A DNA stretch of 64,000 nucleotides from DASRHY01 sp035650275. GTDB lineage: Bacteria; Actinomycetota; Actinomycetes; Propionibacteriales; Kribbellaceae. Shown piece after piece: positions 49,734 to 58,531 of the stretch. The stretch covers positions 1-64,000 of the forward strand of contig DASRHY010000106.1 in assembly GCA_035650275.1 (NCBI GenBank), read 5' to 3'. A model generated the notes under the pieces. That model ran no database searches, was not told the DNA's origin, and saw only the letters and a list, made by a program, of their open reading frames with translations. The translations under genes and the position numbers were made by a program. Each line of letters opens with the position of its first letter. Within the stretch, counting starts at the first letter, position 1.

Positions 49734-50654
49734 TCAGAGGATGCCGGTGTAGGTGAGGACGAAGCCGGCGGCGGGGAGCAGGAACCAGCCGGCCACGATC
49801 ACCACGCCGCGGAAGCTCGGCGAGGGGCCGATGTGCTTGCGGTACGACGCGACCAGCAGCGGCACCATCACGATCTCCAGCAGCAGCATCCGGCGCGGGA
49901 TCACCGTGTTCGTCGCGGCCAGCAGCACCGACAGCCCGGCCGAGGCCACCCAGCAGGCCAGGCCCAGCCGGTACGTCGCCTCCCGGCCGAGCCGGACCGC
50001 GATCGTGCGGTATCCGCCGGTCCAGCCGCGGGTGACACCGTTCGCCGCGCTGTCCGCGTCCAGGTCCGCGAGCGTGGTCGGCAGGTACAGCGCCGCACCG
50101 ACCAGGGTGCCGAGCACGGCCATCGGCCACGGAAAGTCGCCGATCGGGCGGATCACGGCCCAGCCGGCCATCGGACCGGCGACCCCGATCGCTACCGCGT
50201 TCAGCAGGACGTCGCCACCGGGCCGGGACTTCAGCCGAAGCGGCGGTGCGCTGTACGCCGCGCCGAGCAGCAGCGCGACCAGCGTGCCGGCCGCGAACCA
50301 CCACCCGGCCGTCAGCGACAGCGCGAACGCCACCATGCCGGCGGCGACCGCGATCCAGAGCGCGGCGGCCGGGCTGATCCGCCCGGTGACCAGCGGCGCC
50401 GAGGCCTTGCGCGGGTTGAGCAGGTCCCCCCGCACGTCGTACGCGTCGTTGACCGCCAGCACCGACAGCCAGACCAGCGGCCCGATCACCAGCGCACCAG
50501 CCAGCACGTGGGGCAAGTCGCCGGCGGACGGGACCAGCCGGCCGGTCGCGAGCACCAGCCCGACGCCGTACGGGACCAGCGACACCGGCCAGAACTGCGG
50601 CCTGGCCAGCGCGACGACGTCCCGGGTCCGGAGGCGGGACAGCACCGTGGTCAC
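49734..50654 (-). CDS. UbiA-family prenyltransferase (SCO3242-like)
   Basis: 306 residues with about nine membrane helices. The Asp-rich motifs are NDAYDVRGD in the first and DLDADSAANG in the second, both needed for Mg-pyrophosphate binding. Homologues act on menaquinone, heme or hydrocarbon-prenyl substrates; this copy's acceptor is unknown. The GTG at 50654 begins VTTVLSRL. Divergent from the sigma-factor gene with 124 bp between starts. Confidence 0.85.
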   Translation of the reverse strand: MTTVLSRLRTRDVVALARPQFWPVSLVPYGVGLVLATGRLVPSAGDLPHVLAGALVIGPLVWLSVLAVNDAYDVRGDLLNPRKASAPLVTGRISPAAALWIAVAAGMVAFALSLTAGWWFAAGTLVALLLGAAYSAPPLRLKSRPGGDVLLNAVAIGVAGPMAGWAVIRPIGDFPWPMAVLGTLVGAALYLPTTLADLDADSAANGVTRGWTGGYRTIAVRLGREATYRLGLACWVASAGLSVLLAATNTVIPRRMLLLEIVMVPLLVASYRKHIGPSPSFRGVVIVAGWFLLPAAGFVLTYTGIL

Positions 50655-50778
50655 GGTCCCAAGTCTTCCGCCGCACCGGTCCGGCGGACATCGCCCGAGC
50701 GAGTGAGACGGGTCACCGCGGGAGGGACCGATGAGTTTCGCGATCGCCGCCGGTCTACCCATCCAGGAGGTACTGCGC

Positions 50779-51777
50779 ATGCCGACAACCGCGACCCAAC
50801 CGGACTTCGTACAGCTCACCGGCCAGTACCGGGCGGAGCTGCTCGCGCACTGCTACCGGATGCTCGGCTCGGTCCACGATGCCGAGGACCTGGTGCAGGA
50901 GACGTACCTGCGCGCCTGGCGCTCGTACGACAACTTCGAGGGGCGCGCGTCGCTGCGGACCTGGCTGTACCGGATCGCCACCAACGTCTGCCTGACCGCG
51001 CTCGAGTCGCGCAGCAAGCGCCCGTTGCCGTCCGCGCTCGGCGCGCCCAGCGACCCGGACCGGCCGGTCGGCGACGCATGGGAGGTGCCCTGGCTGCAGC
51101 CGCTGCCGGACGCGGTGCTCGGGACGACGCCCGAGGACCCGGCCGCCACCGTGACCTTCCGGGACAGCACCCGGCTCGCACTGGTCGCGGCGCTGCAGCA
51201 CCTGCCGCCGCGGCAGCGGGCGGTGCTGATTCTGCGCGACGTGCTCGCCTGGCGGGCGGCCGAGGTCGCCGAGCTGCTCGACACCACCACGGCCGCGGTG
51301 AACAGCGCGCTGCAGCGGGCCCGCGCCCAGCTCGGCGCGGTGGCGCCTACCGAGGACGACGTACCCGAGCTGACCGACCCGGACCAGCGCGCGCTGCTCG
51401 AGCAGTACGCCGCGGCGTTCGAGAACAGCGACATGGACGCGCTGCTCGGGCTGCTGAAGCAGGACGCGGTCTGGGAGATGCCGCCGCACCTGGAGTGGTA
51501 CATCGGCAGCGCGGCCATCGTCCGGCTGATCACCACCCACTGTCCCGCCGGCCCCGGCGACCTGCGGCTGGTCCTGACGTCCGCGAACGGCCAGCCGGCG
51601 TTCGGCGTCTACCTCCGCGGCGACGACGGCGTGTTCCGCGCATACCAGATCCAGGTACTGCGGACCGACGGCCACCAGGTCGGCCACGCGGTGGTCTGGT
51701 TCGACCTTGACCTGTTCCCGTCCTTCGGGCTGCCGATGGTGCACCCGGCGCCCGGCACGACCGCCGTACGGCGATGA
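50779..51777 (+). CDS. ECF sigma factor with C-terminal SnoaL-like domain (SigG/TIGR02960-like)
   Basis: 332 residues. Regions 2 (AEDLVQETYLRAWRSYDNFEG) and 4 (LPPRQRAVLILRDVLAWRAAEVAELLDTTTAAVNSALQRAR) of an ECF sigma factor precede a SnoaL-like C-terminal domain (about 205-320), as in SigG/SigJ-type factors, in which the extra domain regulates activity in place of an anti-sigma factor. The ATG at 50779 has AGGAGG 10 nt upstream and MSFAIAAG upstream is rejected. Its stop overlaps the next gene by ATGA, the usual pairing of this type. Confidence 0.9.
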   Translation: MPTTATQPDFVQLTGQYRAELLAHCYRMLGSVHDAEDLVQETYLRAWRSYDNFEGRASLRTWLYRIATNVCLTALESRSKRPLPSALGAPSDPDRPVGDAWEVPWLQPLPDAVLGTTPEDPAATVTFRDSTRLALVAALQHLPPRQRAVLILRDVLAWRAAEVAELLDTTTAAVNSALQRARAQLGAVAPTEDDVPELTDPDQRALLEQYAAAFENSDMDALLGLLKQDAVWEMPPHLEWYIGSAAIVRLITTHCPAGPGDLRLVLTSANGQPAFGVYLRGDDGVFRAYQIQVLRTDGHQVGHAVVWFDLDLFPSFGLPMVHPAPGTTAVRR

Positions 51778-52358
51778 CCAGGGCTGCGGGGGACGTCCTC
51801 GTGACGGACGCGGTCGGGCTGCTGGAGCGCTCGATCGGGTACGCCCTGGGCAGCATCCAGGGCATCCGGTACGACGAGCTGGGCCGGGCGACACCGTGTG
51901 CCGGCTGGGACCTGCGGATGCTGCTGCGGCATCTGAACGACTCGGTCACCGCGCTGCAGGAGGCCGTCGACGGCGACCGGGTCGCGACCTCCTCGACCGA
52001 GCCGTCCGCGGTCGGCACCGACCCGGCCGGCGCACTGCGGACCGCGACCGCACGGCTGCTCGGCAGCTGGACCGCGATCCCGCCGGGCGACCGGATGGTC
52101 GCGGTCGGCGGCTGCCCGATGGCAACCAGCATGGTCGCGTCCACCGGCGCGCTCGAGCTCGCCGTGCACGGCTGGGACATCGCCGCGGCCCGGGGCCTCG
52201 CCCGGCCGATCCCGCCTGGGTTGGCCACGGACTTGCTCGGCACCGCGACCATGCTGCTCGGCGACCGCGCCGGCCTGTTCGCCGCCCCGGTCGCGGTCCC
52301 GCCGTCGGCCGGCCCCAGCGCCCGGCTGGTCGCCTATCTCGGGCGCAGCCCCGTCTGA
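51774..52358 (+). CDS. TIGR03086-family protein (MDMPI N-terminal-like)
   Basis: 194 residues. An N-terminal DinB-like/MDMPI_N helix bundle with metal-site residues (PCAGWDLRMLLRHLNDS, HGWDIAAARGLAR) is followed by a hydrophobic tail. These proteins are commonly encoded directly after TIGR02960-type sigma factors, as here (ATGA overlap). It may modulate the sigma factor or be a mycothiol-dependent enzyme; neither is shown. Confidence 0.85.
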   Translation: MTRAAGDVLVTDAVGLLERSIGYALGSIQGIRYDELGRATPCAGWDLRMLLRHLNDSVTALQEAVDGDRVATSSTEPSAVGTDPAGALRTATARLLGSWTAIPPGDRMVAVGGCPMATSMVASTGALELAVHGWDIAAARGLARPIPPGLATDLLGTATMLLGDRAGLFAAPVAVPPSAGPSARLVAYLGRSPV

Positions 52359-52402
52359 TTCGTCCAAGACCGCGGGCGCGGCCGGCGACTAGCGTCGGCG
52401 GC

Positions 52403-52792
52403 ATGGCACCTACCTTCGATCAGATCGGCATCATCGTCTCCGACATGGCGAAATCGCTCGCCTTCTATCGCCGGCTCGGCCTGGACATCCCGGCCGAGGC
52501 GGACTCCGAACCGCACGTCGACGTCACCCTCGCGGGCGGGCTACGGCTGGCCTGGGACACCGTCGGCACGATCCAGTCGTTCGACCCGGGGTGGTCGCCG
52601 CCGACCGGCGGACCGCCGGTCGGGCTGGCGTTCCTGTGTGCAGACCCGGCCGAGGTCGACAGCACGTACGCCGCGCTCGTCGATGCCGGCTACGACGGGC
52701 ACAAGGAGCCGTGGGACGCGTTCTGGGGCCAGCGCTACGCGATCGTGCACGACCCGGACGGCAACAGCGTCGAGCTGTTCGCCAGGCTCTGA
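52403..52792 (+). CDS. VOC/glyoxalase-family protein
   Basis: 129 residues: IGIIVSDMAKSLAFYRRLGLD, then GPPVGLAFLC and RYAIVHDPDGNSVELFARL. It is a different branch from the other two VOC genes. A bleomycin-resistance-like or dioxygenase function is not predictable. It lies 44 bp after the TIGR03086 gene on the same strand. Confidence 0.85.
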   Translation: MAPTFDQIGIIVSDMAKSLAFYRRLGLDIPAEADSEPHVDVTLAGGLRLAWDTVGTIQSFDPGWSPPTGGPPVGLAFLCADPAEVDSTYAALVDAGYDGHKEPWDAFWGQRYAIVHDPDGNSVELFARL

Positions 52793-52804
52793 TCCAGCCC
52801 GGGC

Positions 52805-53482
52805 CTACCTCAGCAGGGCTCCGAGTGGGACACCGGTAAGGGTCCTCACATCCCGGGCCAGGTGCGGCTGGTCGGCGTACCCGGTGGTTGCCGCGACGGT
52901 CGCGGCCGGGACACCGCGCCGGGCCAGCTCGAGCGCGCGCTGCAGCCGCAGGATCCGGGCCAGCAGCTTCGGCCCGTAGCCGAACAGCGCCAGGCTGCGC
53001 CGGTGCAGCTGCCGCTCGCTGACCCCCGCGTCCTCCGCGATCGCGGCGACCGGCTCGCCGGTCCGCAGCGCCCGGACCAGCTCGGCGACCCCGGGGTCGG
53101 GCGGTCCGGTCAGCTCCATTGCGAGCAGCTCCAGCGCCGTACCGGCCGTGTCCGCGCCCGCTACCCGTGCGGTCATGCGTCGTACCCGGGCGGCGGGCCA
53201 CAGGTCGTCGAGCGGCACTCGGCGATCGCGCAGCTCGTGCGCCGGGACGCCGAGGATGCCGGGAGCCGTGCCGGGCGCGAACCGCAGCCCGGTGTACGAC
53301 ACCGGCGGGCCGCCGGAGACGTACGCCGTGGTGTCCGGGCCGGCGACGATCAGCTCGTCGCCCGACCAGAGCAGGTCCATGCAGCCGTCCGGCAGCACCC
53401 GGCCGGGCGTCACCTGTCCCGGGTCGCGCCGGGTCTGCCAGACGACGGCGCCGTCAAGCCGTGACGGCCGCTCCCGGTACAT
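52805..53482 (-). CDS. AraC-family transcriptional regulator
   Basis: 225 residues. An N-terminal ligand-binding half (WQTRRDPGQVTPGRVLPDGCMD, GGPPVSYTGLRF) is followed by an AraC-type double HTH (AIAEDAGVSERQLHRRSLALFGYGPK and ATVAATTGYADQPHLARDVRTLTG). The conserved second HTH is complete. Convergent with the VOC gene; its targets are unknown. Confidence 0.88.
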   Translation of the reverse strand: MYRERPSRLDGAVVWQTRRDPGQVTPGRVLPDGCMDLLWSGDELIVAGPDTTAYVSGGPPVSYTGLRFAPGTAPGILGVPAHELRDRRVPLDDLWPAARVRRMTARVAGADTAGTALELLAMELTGPPDPGVAELVRALRTGEPVAAIAEDAGVSERQLHRRSLALFGYGPKLLARILRLQRALELARRGVPAATVAATTGYADQPHLARDVRTLTGVPLGALLR

Positions 53483-53542
53483 GACTCGCAGTATCCCCGC
53501 GCCCTCCGACCATCGCCATCCGACCTCCCGAACTCCCGACCT

Positions 53543-53593
53543 CCCGTACCGACACGCCGCCCCGGTCACCGGATCGCGGCGTGTCCGTACGGG
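53543..53593. repeat. Palindromic repeat family B, copy 3
   Basis: Arms 53543-53559 and 53577-53593 with the left arm identical to copy 1 and the right arm (CGGCGTGTCCGTACGGG) also identical. The same internal C-C mismatch is kept. It sits between the divergent AraC and CpaE-like genes. The remaining 120 bp before the next gene show no other support. Confidence 0.8.
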
Positions 53594-53712
53594 AAGAGGT
53601 GGGATGAGCGGCGGATTGTCATGCGTTCAACCGGTTGTCATGATCAACGGAGTGTTGCACTCTGGTTACGGGGTGGCCACCGGTCGGCGGTCGCCTGCGA
53701 TGGGGGTGTTCG

Positions 53713-54855
53713 GTGACGATCATCTGCGAGCCTGACCAGCCGTACGCGGTGCTGCTGGCGGCCGACATCGGGGGCGACGCCCGGATCGTCAGCAACCTAC
53801 GCGCCGCGGTCACCGGCGTCGCCGACGGCACCGTGGTGGTGCTCGGGCCGGGGCTCGAGCTGGAGCCGGTGCTGACGTTCGTCGCCCGTCTGCTGGACCG
53901 GCTGCCGGACGTCCGGGTGGTGCTGCTGCGGCACGACCCGAGTCGGCGTGCCATCGCGCGATCGTTCAGCGCCGGCATCCGCGAGGTCGTCCCGGCCAGC
54001 GACGTGGCCGCCGTGGTCGACGCGGTACGCCGGGTGACACCGTCCGCCGCCGCCGAGGCTTCCCGGCACCGGCCGGCCGGGCGGATCGTCACGGTGTTCT
54101 CGGCCAAGGGTGGCTGTGGCAAGACCACGCTGGCAACGAACCTGGCCGCGGTGCTGCACGCCGGTGGCGCCCGCCGGGTCTGCCTGGTCGACCTCGACCT
54201 GGTGTTCGGCGACGTGGCCAGCACGCTCGACCTGGAACCGGAGCGCAGCCTGGTCGACGCGCTCGGCAGGCTGGATGCGGACCGGATCGCGGACCTTGTC
54301 ACGTCGTTCCGGCCCGGCTTCGACTGCATCCTCGCGCCGGCCGGCGCGGGTGAGGGCGCCCGGGTGCCGCCCGGCCTGGTCGGCGACCTGCTCGCGCTGC
54401 TCCCGGCGGTCTACGACCACGTAGTGGTGGACACTCCGGCGCAGTTCTCGGCGAACGTGCTCACCGCGCTCGACGCGGCCCACCACCAGGTGCTGCTGAC
54501 CACGCCGGAGCGGCCGGCGCTGAAGAACCTGCGGCTGACCCTCGACATGCTGGACCTGCTGTCGTACCCGCGCGAGACCCGGGCGATCGTGGTGAACCGC
54601 GCCGACTCGCGGATCGGGCTGACCGCGCCCGAGGTGGAGGACCTGGTCCGCAGCCCGATCGCCGGGCAGCTGCCCTCCCGGTGGGACGTTCCCGCGTCGA
54701 TCGACCGCGGCGTACCGCTGGTGATGACCGACCCGGACCATGTCGTCAGCCTCGCGATCCGGAGACTCGCCGCCGAGCACATCGCCCCGGCGCTGCCACC
54801 GCCGGTGGTGCAGACCGAGCCGGCCACCTCCGACCACTCCTGGCGGTGGTGGTGA
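53713..54855 (+). CDS. CpaE-like MinD-superfamily ATPase (orphan)
   Basis: 380 residues. An N-terminal receiver-like half (about 1-110) is followed by a MinD/ParA-type ATPase with deviant Walker A SAKGGCGKTT (signature KGGxGKT) and Walker B VCLVDLDLVFGDVA. CpaE-like proteins localise Tad pilus assembly, but no tad gene (cpaF, tadB, tadC, flp) is nearby. It therefore may have another polar or secretion role. The GTG at 53713 begins TIICEPDQPYAV. Confidence 0.82.
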   Translation: MTIICEPDQPYAVLLAADIGGDARIVSNLRAAVTGVADGTVVVLGPGLELEPVLTFVARLLDRLPDVRVVLLRHDPSRRAIARSFSAGIREVVPASDVAAVVDAVRRVTPSAAAEASRHRPAGRIVTVFSAKGGCGKTTLATNLAAVLHAGGARRVCLVDLDLVFGDVASTLDLEPERSLVDALGRLDADRIADLVTSFRPGFDCILAPAGAGEGARVPPGLVGDLLALLPAVYDHVVVDTPAQFSANVLTALDAAHHQVLLTTPERPALKNLRLTLDMLDLLSYPRETRAIVVNRADSRIGLTAPEVEDLVRSPIAGQLPSRWDVPASIDRGVPLVMTDPDHVVSLAIRRLAAEHIAPALPPPVVQTEPATSDHSWRWW

Positions 54856-54927
54856 CCGGATGCTGCACCGGCAGCAAGTGGGGCTCCGCGCCGGTCTCCC
54901 GTGCCAGTGCGGAGCCTTCGCGCCCTC

Positions 54928-56052
54928 TCAGCTATTCAGCGGTGCCAGTGTGCGTTCGGCGTCGAGCCGGAACTGGTAGCCGGCCGGCCGGTCGTCGGCG
55001 TACGTGGCCTCGGCCGTCACCCGCCACCCGCCGACGTAGCTGCTCCCGGACCCGCGGCTGCGCTGCTCGGAGAGCCACCCGCTGACCCGGTCCAGGCCGT
55101 CCCCGTCGAGCATCCCGAGCAGCGTCGACAGCTGCTGGTGGAAGGCGGTGCGGGTCGGCCCGACCGGACCGACCGACCGCGTGGCCACGGTCAGCCGCAG
55201 CCCGGCCACGGTGTCCCCGGTGCCGGCGAGCACCAGCGAGCTCACCGCCGCCCGCTCCCTCTTGGTGCAGGTCGCGGCGCACAGCCAGCCGCTGTTGGAC
55301 AGCTCTCCGACCAGTACCTTGCGCGGCGTACCGATCGCCGGGACCGGTGCCTGCCGTGCCGACCGGCCGGACCGGTCGGCGTACAGCACCAGCGTGTCGC
55401 CCTTGTTGCCGCCGACACGGTAGTTGCCCCAGGCACCTTTCAGGATCTTCCTCGGGCCCGGCCTGGACAGCGCCGCCGCGACCGGGGCCTGGTCCTCGGG
55501 GAAGGCCGTGCCGACGACCACTTCCGCCAGCTCCATCATCGTCGCCCGGTCGCGCGGGTACAGCGCCGGGTTCCGGGACAGCTCGCGCACCGTCAGCCGG
55601 ACCGCGTCGATCGAGTCCGCGTCGTCGGACTCGAACACGGCACCGGCGAGCACGGTGTCGGACCGGGTCGCGAAGCAGCCGTGCCGGGCCGCGATCCGGA
55701 CCGCGAACTGCGCGGTACAGCGGTACCCCTGCGCCGTGAGCGCGTCGATCACCGCCTTCGCCTGTCCGCCCGACCCAGGCAGCACCGACGGATTGGCTGG
55801 CGGCCTGGTCACCACCTCGTCCGGTCCGAGCGACCGCACCGCGAGCACGGCGACCGCCGCGACCACGAGCACACCGGCGATGACCGCACCGGCGACGGCA
55901 GCGAGCCTGCGGTTGTCGCGCGGCGGGGTGCGCGGCAGCAGCGGCGGGCTGACCGGCTGGCCCAGCTCGGCGTCGAACGGCGGCCCATACTCCGGGTCGT
56001 AGTCAGGCCCGCTGTACCGCGGGTCGGCCGGTCCCTTGGGTGGTCTCGCCAT
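54928..56052 (-). CDS. Single-pass membrane protein of unknown function
   Basis: 374 residues. A Pro-rich N-terminal cytoplasmic tail (1-48), one membrane helix (LAAVAGAVIAGVLVVAAVAVL, about 50-70), then ~300 residues outside with several Cys residues (YRCTAQFA, GCFATRSD, WLCAATCTKRE). I recognise no family. Convergent with the CpaE-like gene, 72 bp between stops. Confidence 0.75.
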   Translation of the reverse strand: MARPPKGPADPRYSGPDYDPEYGPPFDAELGQPVSPPLLPRTPPRDNRRLAAVAGAVIAGVLVVAAVAVLAVRSLGPDEVVTRPPANPSVLPGSGGQAKAVIDALTAQGYRCTAQFAVRIAARHGCFATRSDTVLAGAVFESDDADSIDAVRLTVRELSRNPALYPRDRATMMELAEVVVGTAFPEDQAPVAAALSRPGPRKILKGAWGNYRVGGNKGDTLVLYADRSGRSARQAPVPAIGTPRKVLVGELSNSGWLCAATCTKRERAAVSSLVLAGTGDTVAGLRLTVATRSVGPVGPTRTAFHQQLSTLLGMLDGDGLDRVSGWLSEQRSRGSGSSYVGGWRVTAEATYADDRPAGYQFRLDAERTLAPLNS

Positions 56053-56121
56053 CCTGTCCGTCCGCGCCAGTCCACTCCCTGCCCGGGAGCTCGTGCCCGC
56101 GAACCTACTGCCGCTGCTGGG

Positions 56122-56985
56122 TCAGGGGCGAGTGTGGTCGAGGATCGCCGGTACGACGGTGTCCCAGACGGCGCGTGGCGGGTACTCGTGCCCGACACCA
56201 TCCAGGACGACAAGCGTGGCGCCGGGGATCTCACGCGCCAGCGCCTCGCCGTGCGGCAGCGGGAAGAGCGGGTCCTCGGTGCCGTGCAGCACGAGCGTCG
56301 GCGCGGTGATGTCGGCCATCCGGATCGGCTCGGCGTCATCGGAGTCGGCCAGGATCCAGTGGTTCTTCTGGCTGGCGGCGATGTCGGTGGTGCGGTCCAC
56401 CATCCGGGTGACCACGGCGCGCATCCCGGCCTCGTCGAACGGGATCGTGCCGGCGTACGGCCGCAGGTCGTCCAGCAGGTACTCGATCACCGCCGCGCGG
56501 TCGGACCAGTCCGGCTCCGGTGCCGGGTCGGCGAACAGCGCGTGTACCCGGTCTGCCGGCGGCGGCAGCGGTTCGTCGCTGCTGCGCTTCCCGGCCGGGC
56601 TCGTGGACATCAAGGTGATGGTGGCTACCCGATCGGCGTAGCCGGCGGCCAGGTCCTGGGCGAGCCCGCCGCCCATGGACAGGCCTACGACGTGCGCGCG
56701 GTCGATGCCGAGCGCGTCGAGCAGGCCGATCGGGTCGGTGACCAGGTCCTTGCCCGTGTACGCCGGCGCGCCCGCGGGTGAGCTGGCCGAACGGCCGGTG
56801 TCACGGTGGTCGTACCGGATCACGTACCGCCCGCCGGCGGCCAGCCGCTCGCAGAAGTCGGGCTCCCAGTAGTCCATCGACGCGGCCGCGCCGCCGATCA
56901 GCAGGATCGCCGGATCGCCCGGGTCCCCGAACGTCTCGGCACACAGCTCGGATCCGTTCACCTGGAGGATCTGCTCACCTGTCAT
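56122..56985 (-). CDS. Alpha/beta hydrolase
   Basis: 287 residues. The nucleophile elbow is GLSMGGGLAQDL; catalytic Asp and His lie in LHGTEDPLFPLPHGEAL and LDGVGHEYP. ILLIGGAAASMDYWEPDF marks the oxyanion strand. A haloalkane-dehalogenase/hydrolase-like clan member; the substrate is unknown. The start ATG is at 56985 with the divergent DUF998 gene upstream. Confidence 0.88.
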   Translation of the reverse strand: MTGEQILQVNGSELCAETFGDPGDPAILLIGGAAASMDYWEPDFCERLAAGGRYVIRYDHRDTGRSASSPAGAPAYTGKDLVTDPIGLLDALGIDRAHVVGLSMGGGLAQDLAAGYADRVATITLMSTSPAGKRSSDEPLPPPADRVHALFADPAPEPDWSDRAAVIEYLLDDLRPYAGTIPFDEAGMRAVVTRMVDRTTDIAASQKNHWILADSDDAEPIRMADITAPTLVLHGTEDPLFPLPHGEALAREIPGATLVVLDGVGHEYPPRAVWDTVVPAILDHTRP

Positions 56986-57143
56986 GGCCCCAGCCTCGCC
57001 GATCGGCCGCTCCGACGGAAATGCCGGCCCGGCATCACCGCCATGCGGGTGAAGAAAGTTGTCGCGCGATGTCGATCCGGACCGGGTGCCGCTCGACGCC
57101 CGGGTGAAAGTCCACCACAGACCGCACCCGGAAGGACCGTCCG

Positions 57144-57806
57144 ATGACCACCACCGCCACCGCCGGCACCGCCGTCCCAAGCACCTCCGCGGTGCGCTCC
57201 CGTCGGCTGCTCGCCTGCGGCATCGTCGCCGCCCCGCTGTACGTCGCCGTCGTACTCGCCCAGGCGCTCACCCGGGACGGTTTCGACCTGACCCGGCACC
57301 CGGCCAGCCTGCTGGCGAACGGGGACCTGGGCTGGATCCAGACCACCAACTTCGTCGTGTCCGGCGTCCTGTCGGTCCTCGCCGCCGTCGGGCTGCGCAG
57401 CGCCCTGACCGGCCGGGGGCGGACCTGGGCACCGCGGCTGCTCGCGATGTACGGCGTGGGGCTGCTGCTCGCCGCCGCCTTCCCGGCCGACCCTGCCGCG
57501 GGCTTCCCGGTCGGCACCCCGGCGGACTACGCCGAGATCAGCTCGCGCGGCGCCGGGCACTTCGTCGCCGGCACCATCGGGTTCAGCGGGCTGATCGCGG
57601 CCTGCTTCGTGATGGCGGCGCACTTCCGCAGCACCGGCCGGACCGCCTGGGCCCGGTACTCCACCGCGACCGGCGCGCTGTTCACCGCCTCCTTCCTCGG
57701 GCTGATGGCGGGGGCAGGCAGGCCGGTCACGATCGTCGGCTTCGGCGTCGCGGTGCTGATCGGCTGGACCTGGATCGCCGCCATCTGCTCACACTTCCGC
57801 CGTTGA
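57144..57806 (+). CDS. DUF998 membrane protein
   Basis: 220 residues with about six membrane helices: LLACGIVAAPLYVAVVLAQALT, VSGVLSVLAAVGL, LLAMYGVGLLLAAAFP and so on. The extra-membrane LTRDGFDLTRHPASLLANGDLGWIQ segment is the family's characteristic loop. Function unknown. It converges with the DoxX gene at the palindrome 57817-57865. Confidence 0.85.
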   Translation: MTTTATAGTAVPSTSAVRSRRLLACGIVAAPLYVAVVLAQALTRDGFDLTRHPASLLANGDLGWIQTTNFVVSGVLSVLAAVGLRSALTGRGRTWAPRLLAMYGVGLLLAAAFPADPAAGFPVGTPADYAEISSRGAGHFVAGTIGFSGLIAACFVMAAHFRSTGRTAWARYSTATGALFTASFLGLMAGAGRPVTIVGFGVAVLIGWTWIAAICSHFRR

Positions 57807-57816
57807 CCTCCACGTA

Positions 57817-57865
57817 TTGCGTCCGCCGAAGTGGTGTCAGGTCGACACCACTTCGGCGGACGCAA
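57817..57865. terminator. Perfect 22-bp inverted repeat with 5-nt loop
   Basis: Arms 57817-57838 (starting TTGCGTCCGCCGAAGTGG) and 57844-57865 are perfect complements with only 5 nt between. It lies between the convergent DUF998 and DoxX genes and would terminate both. The TTGCGTCCG start is shared with the palindromes at 14248 and 27143, so it is counted as family D. Confidence 0.8.
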
Positions 57866-57875
57866 CTGTGAGGGG

Positions 57876-58370
57876 TCAGGAGGTGGCGGGGGGGTCGGTG
57901 ACCATTCGGGCGCCGAGGGACTTGGCGGCGATCACCAGGCCGGCGGCGACCAGCACGATGTCCTTGAACACGTACTGGGCCTCCAGCGTCGGGCCGTCGG
58001 CGAACATGTCGCCGAAGAACAGCACCAGCGGCGACATGATGCCGACCAGCGAGCCGCCCAGTACCGCCAGCCCGGCCTTCAGGAACGTACCCGTAATCAG
58101 CGTGACGCCGATGAAGCACTCGGCGACCGCGGTCAGCAGCAGCGCCGCCTCACCCGAGATCACGCCGAACGTCAACGTCTCGATCGTCCTGATCACGAGG
58201 TCCTGCGCCGGACTCAGCCCGGGTACGAACTTCAAGACACCGAATCCCAGGAAGACCAGGCCGACGCTGACCCGGAGGATGCCGATGCTGTTCCGGGCCA
58301 GCCACGCGGTGGCCTGCTGGACGGTCCGGTCGGCGACGGGACCGGGCTTGGTGATCGTGGTGATCGTCAT
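57876..58370 (-). CDS. DoxX-like membrane protein
   Basis: 164 residues with four membrane helices (GILRVSVGLVFLGFGVLKF, ALLLTAVAECFIGVTLITGTF and others), matching DoxX/DoxD-like proteins. Function unknown, sometimes linked to stress responses. The ATG at 58370 follows GGAGCA. The 161 bp upstream contain related CACTACGtCC-like sites (see findings) but no gene. Confidence 0.85.
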   Translation of the reverse strand: MTITTITKPGPVADRTVQQATAWLARNSIGILRVSVGLVFLGFGVLKFVPGLSPAQDLVIRTIETLTFGVISGEAALLLTAVAECFIGVTLITGTFLKAGLAVLGGSLVGIMSPLVLFFGDMFADGPTLEAQYVFKDIVLVAAGLVIAAKSLGARMVTDPPATS

Positions 58371-58531
58371 GGTGCTGCTCCGTTTCGTCGGGATCGTTCG
58401 AGGTCCCGACAAGCGTCGGCCGAGCAGGTGGTCCGGGTCGTCCGCTGCTCGCGGGTACTTCCACTACGTCCCCCGTCGGTACCGGGACGGTTGCCGGCGC
58501 CGTTCACTACGCCCGCGGACGTAGCCGCGGA

